NCBI GenBank assembly: GCA_002436005.1
Contig: DIXG01000097.1
Span: forward strand, 1 to 15,897
DNA from: Anaerolineaceae bacterium UBA6086
Lineage (GTDB): Bacteria > Chloroflexota > Anaerolineae > Anaerolineales > Anaerolineaceae
Length of the DNA stretch: 15,897 nucleotides
Direction: 5' to 3'
The position numbers were made by a program, and so were the translations under genes. The notes under the pieces are model-generated. The model worked only from the letters and a program-made list of their open reading frames with translations. It searched no databases and was not told where the DNA came from. Shown in pieces: positions 13,834 to 15,897 of this stretch; within the stretch, counting starts at the first letter, position 1; the number at the start of each line of letters is the position of its first letter.

Positions 13834-14655
13834 ATGCTTTCACAACGTGTAAAAGCCGCCCTGGTTTTTATCCCCCTGATCCTGATTCTGATCTATTTTG
13901 GCGGCTGGGCATTTAACAGCTTCATCGGGCTCGTTTTGCTGGTGGCTGCTGTGGAATTCACCCAACTTCTTGCCCGAACAGGCTATCACCCCACCCTTCC
14001 GCTTGTGCTTTTCGGAGTGCTCCTGTTCCTCCTGCAGCGATGGTTTTTTCCCGCTCAATACCTGGGTATCCTGTTCACCCTCCTTCTGGTGATATTGGTC
14101 CTGGTTGCCCTGATCCAATATGAAAGCGGGACGAGTGACTCTGGGCTCACCTTTGCCATCAACCTGGCAATCATATTCTATCTGGGCTGGGTGGGTAGCT
14201 TTTTTATTTCCTTGCGAAACCTGCCGGATGGATTGGGCTGGACGCTGACCGCCCTGCCCGCTGTCTGGCTGGCAGATAGCGGCGCCTATTTCATCGGTCG
14301 CTGGTTGGGAAAGCGAAAGATGTCGCCCCGTCTCAGCCCGGGGAAAACCTGGGCTGGATTAGCAGGTGCACTACTCACCGGTGCTGCCAGCGGTCCATTA
14401 TTAATCTTGTTGTGGCGCGCGATTGGCTTTTTGCCTATAGTGACACCCCTCTGGCAGGGCGCTGTGATGGGCTTGATCCTGGCTGTGCTCACACCGATGG
14501 GTGATTTGTTCATCAGCCTTTTCAAACGGACAGCAGGCGTGAAGGACACCGGGAATATCATCCCGGGGCACGGCGGGTTCCTTGATCGAATTGACACCTG
14601 GATCTGGGCAGCCATGCTGGGTTACTACCTGGTGCAGATCTTTCAATCCATTTAA
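13834..14655 (+). CDS. cdsA: phosphatidate cytidylyltransferase (CDP-diacylglycerol synthase)
   Basis: A 273-residue membrane enzyme that makes CDP-diacylglycerol from phosphatidate and CTP, the precursor of all anionic phospholipids. There are about seven to eight hydrophobic spans, beginning at residues 8-24. WLADSGAYFIG at about 145-155 and PRLSPGKTWAG at 165-175 are conserved. The diagnostic signature runs from S228 to D254, with KRTAGVKD and PGHGGFLDRID visible. The frame is open upstream to 13633 inside uppS, but ATG 13834, with AGAGG at 13825-13829, starts the normal N-terminus. dxr and rseP, which often follow cdsA, are not present here. Confidence 0.97.
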   Translation: MLSQRVKAALVFIPLILILIYFGGWAFNSFIGLVLLVAAVEFTQLLARTGYHPTLPLVLFGVLLFLLQRWFFPAQYLGILFTLLLVILVLVALIQYESGTSDSGLTFAINLAIIFYLGWVGSFFISLRNLPDGLGWTLTALPAVWLADSGAYFIGRWLGKRKMSPRLSPGKTWAGLAGALLTGAASGPLLILLWRAIGFLPIVTPLWQGAVMGLILAVLTPMGDLFISLFKRTAGVKDTGNIIPGHGGFLDRIDTWIWAAMLGYYLVQIFQSI

Positions 14656-14660
14656 TATTC

Positions 14661-14675
14661 CAGGCAATACGCCTG
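14661..14675 (+). other. small hairpin after cdsA
   Basis: CAGGC at 14661-14665 pairs with GCCTG at 14671-14675 around a five-base loop, six bases after the cdsA stop codon. No T-run follows. It may be a 3' stabiliser or Rho-associated end, or chance. Confidence 0.3.
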
Positions 14676-14739
14676 ATCACATCCTGCTGCCTCCGCAACC
14701 ATTATTGTTGATTCACCCAATTCCACAGGGAAGATCATT

Positions 14740-15396
14740 ATGAAACCTTATGTCACCTCTGAAAATATGACTGAGAAAACACAGACCTGGCTTGATAAAA
14801 TTGCGCCTTACAATACGCATGAAATGCAGGTGAACCTGAACGCATGCGCCTTGATGATCGTGGATATGCAGTATTTCTTTCTTGAACCCGACTCACCCAC
14901 ATTCACCATCGGCGGTCCTGCCATCCTGCCCAACGCGAAACGGCTGCTGCATGCTTTTCGCCAGCCACACCGCCCAGTCATTTTTACCCGTCATGTGCAT
15001 CACCCCAATGATCTGGATGCCGGTATCATGGGTTGGTGGTGGGAGGGGAAATGTATTGAGGGATCGCCAGAAAGTGAAATTCAAGCAGAGCTCGCTCCCC
15101 TGCCTCACGAAAAAGTGATTTTCAAACACCGCTATTCCGCTTTTTATAATACCGACCTGGAAACGGTCTTACGCTGCCTGAAAATTGAGGATATCGTCAT
15201 TTCCGGCGTAATGACCAATATGTGCGTTGAATCTACTGCTCGTGATGCGTATTTCCGTGATTATCGGGTCTTTATCCCGGCTGATGGCACCGGCTCGATC
15301 AACGAAGAAATGCACCTGGCAAGCCTGATGAACCTTGCCCTCGGTTTTGCCCACGTCACCACAACGGACGTAATCCTTTCACAACTCGCCTTTTAG
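14740..15396 (+). CDS. isochorismatase-family cysteine hydrolase
   Basis: A 218-residue cytosolic hydrolase of the isochorismatase/nicotinamidase fold. The catalytic triad is visible: D42 in MIVDMQ, K129 in VIFKHRYSAF, and C162 in VMTNMCVESTARDA. The V157-M158 pair before TN is the usual non-proline cis-peptide position. A tryptophan-rich insert (GWWWEGK, about 98-104) lies where substrate-entry residues vary among family members. The metal-binding DxH set of true nicotinamidases is not clear, so isochorismatase-like or N-carbamoylsarcosine amidase-like activity is equally possible. AGGGAAG at 14727-14733 fixes the start. It lies 84 bases after cdsA and is probably an independent unit; its terminus converges on a minus-strand gene. 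Confidence 0.88.
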   Translation: MKPYVTSENMTEKTQTWLDKIAPYNTHEMQVNLNACALMIVDMQYFFLEPDSPTFTIGGPAILPNAKRLLHAFRQPHRPVIFTRHVHHPNDLDAGIMGWWWEGKCIEGSPESEIQAELAPLPHEKVIFKHRYSAFYNTDLETVLRCLKIEDIVISGVMTNMCVESTARDAYFRDYRVFIPADGTGSINEEMHLASLMNLALGFAHVTTTDVILSQLAF

Positions 15397-15399
15397 GTT

Positions 15400-15420
15400 G
15401 ATGGGTGAGCCGTCACCATC
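15400..15420. terminator. hairpin between convergent genes
   Basis: GATGGGTGA at 15400-15408 pairs with TCACCATC at 15413-15420 (eight pairs and one bulged G) around loop GCCG, three bases after the isochorismatase-like stop codon. No T-run follows on either strand, so termination would need Rho or another aid. Its place between tail-to-tail genes suggests a shared transcript end. Confidence 0.4.
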
Positions 15421-15453
15421 TCACATACTAAATAGCAAATGCCAAGTCCTGTT

Positions 15454-15476
15454 TGCAGATTTGAATTTCAACTGCA
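15454..15476. terminator. second hairpin between convergent genes
   Basis: TGCAG at 15454-15458 pairs with CTGCA at 15472-15476, with an inner TTG/CAA pairing. It is 11 bases beyond the stop codon of the minus-strand gene. There is no T-run, so only a weak bidirectional terminator role can be suggested. Confidence 0.3.
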
Positions 15477-15486
15477 GCACCTTGTG

Positions 15487-15897
15487 TCATGGCAGTCCAA
15501 AATAAATTTTCCACTCCCCGCCCACAGGCTGCTGAATTTGTGAAGCCAATCCTACGATCACAACCCATGTCTTTCCAGGTTTAAGCGGAAGCGGTGCGCC
15601 ATCCGGTAATTCAAAAATGATCGGACGATCGGGCACAGGCGCACGCCAGGTGCCATAGATCAACCCACCATCACGAAAGAGCATTGCGGGCTGCAGGCCA
15701 ACCGCTTCTGTGATGACAATATCATGCAGCGATGGGGCATATTCTATATACTCAGCAAGCATCACCACAATGTTGTCAAAAGCTACCGGCAGCGTGTTGT
15801 TGCGGTCCGTCATGGGTTCCATTTCAAGGATCCCATCAACATCTTCTTCCATCCAGAGGTGGTATTTCCCGTCCTCACGCTGATATTGCCATTCCAT
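15487..15897 (-). CDS. C-terminal part of a DUF3048 (YerB-like) protein, cut by window edge
   Basis: The last 136 residues of a protein resembling the C-terminal domain of DUF3048 (YerB family). Visible marks are the TDRNNTLPVAFDNIVVMLAEY region, then the RDGGLIYGTWRAPVPDRPIIF stretch with the G-x-W pattern, and LKPGKTWVVIVGL near the end. Full-length members are usually lipoproteins of about 330-350 residues with an N-terminal domain, so the methionine at the very edge (15895-15897) is probably internal and the gene continues beyond the window. Function is not established for the family. Stop TGA is the complement of 15487-15489. It converges on the isochorismatase-like gene. Confidence 0.8.
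   Translation of the reverse strand: MEWQYQREDGKYHLWMEEDVDGILEMEPMTDRNNTLPVAFDNIVVMLAEYIEYAPSLHDIVITEAVGLQPAMLFRDGGLIYGTWRAPVPDRPIIFELPDGAPLPLKPGKTWVVIVGLASQIQQPVGGEWKIYFGLP

Noticed and set aside
1..15897. CRISPR arrays, insertion sequences, toxin-antitoxin pairs or phage genes
   Set aside because: No regularly spaced repeats, transposase or integrase motifs, or paired small overlapping genes were found on either strand.

Overview
The window looks like chromosomal DNA of an Anaerolineae-type Chloroflexota bacterium, or a close relative. This is inferred from the gene set and style and is not proven. It has about 50% GC, clear Shine-Dalgarno sites and mostly plus-strand genes. Gene families typical of that group are present: YIP1 membrane proteins, MacB-like ABC systems with a CARDB-type secreted partner, a DUF3048 lipoprotein and lipoprotein-anchored solute-binding proteins. 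There is no sign of LPS or outer-membrane biogenesis genes, so the LpxL-like acyltransferase and LolD-like ATPase probably serve a single cytoplasmic membrane. No transposase, integrase, phage gene or CRISPR array is seen.

Layout. Bases 1-60 may be the tail of an upstream gene. Bases 123-1808 hold an acyltransferase and a CDP-alcohol phosphatidyltransferase, a pair reminiscent of the phosphatidylinositol/PIM locus of actinobacteria. An SbcD/Mre11-like nuclease without an adjacent SbcC follows (1829-3076). Bases 3267-7597 form a compact four-gene unit: YIP1 protein, ABC ATPase, secreted CARDB-like protein and MacB-like permease. This is the best candidate here for a poorly described multi-gene system. 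A tRNA-Asn(GTT) with an exact-consensus sigma70-type promoter follows (7652-7764), then an aminoglycoside 6-adenylyltransferase-like gene (7853-8683).

Bases 8684-8982 are rich in signals. A good promoter runs, with no convincing gene, into a strong intrinsic terminator, giving a candidate RNA of about 75 nt. A second good promoter then drives a zinc-uptake operon: Fur-family regulator (probably Zur), ZnuA lipoprotein, ZnuC ATPase and ZnuB permease (8989-11993). A perfect 9+5+9 inverted repeat lies over the expected transcription start and touches the regulator's ribosome binding site, so a complete autoregulated zinc circuit can be read from the DNA.

The last part has a small mono-haem cytochrome c lipoprotein (12082-12372) and the housekeeping cluster frr-uppS-cdsA (12523-14655), which covers ribosome recycling, undecaprenyl diphosphate synthesis and CDP-diacylglycerol synthesis. 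It ends with an isochorismatase-like hydrolase (14740-15396) and, convergent on the minus strand, the C-terminal part of a DUF3048 (YerB-like) protein cut by the window edge. CdsA supplies CDP-diacylglycerol, the donor for the CDP-alcohol phosphotransferase at the other end, so lipid metabolism recurs in the window.
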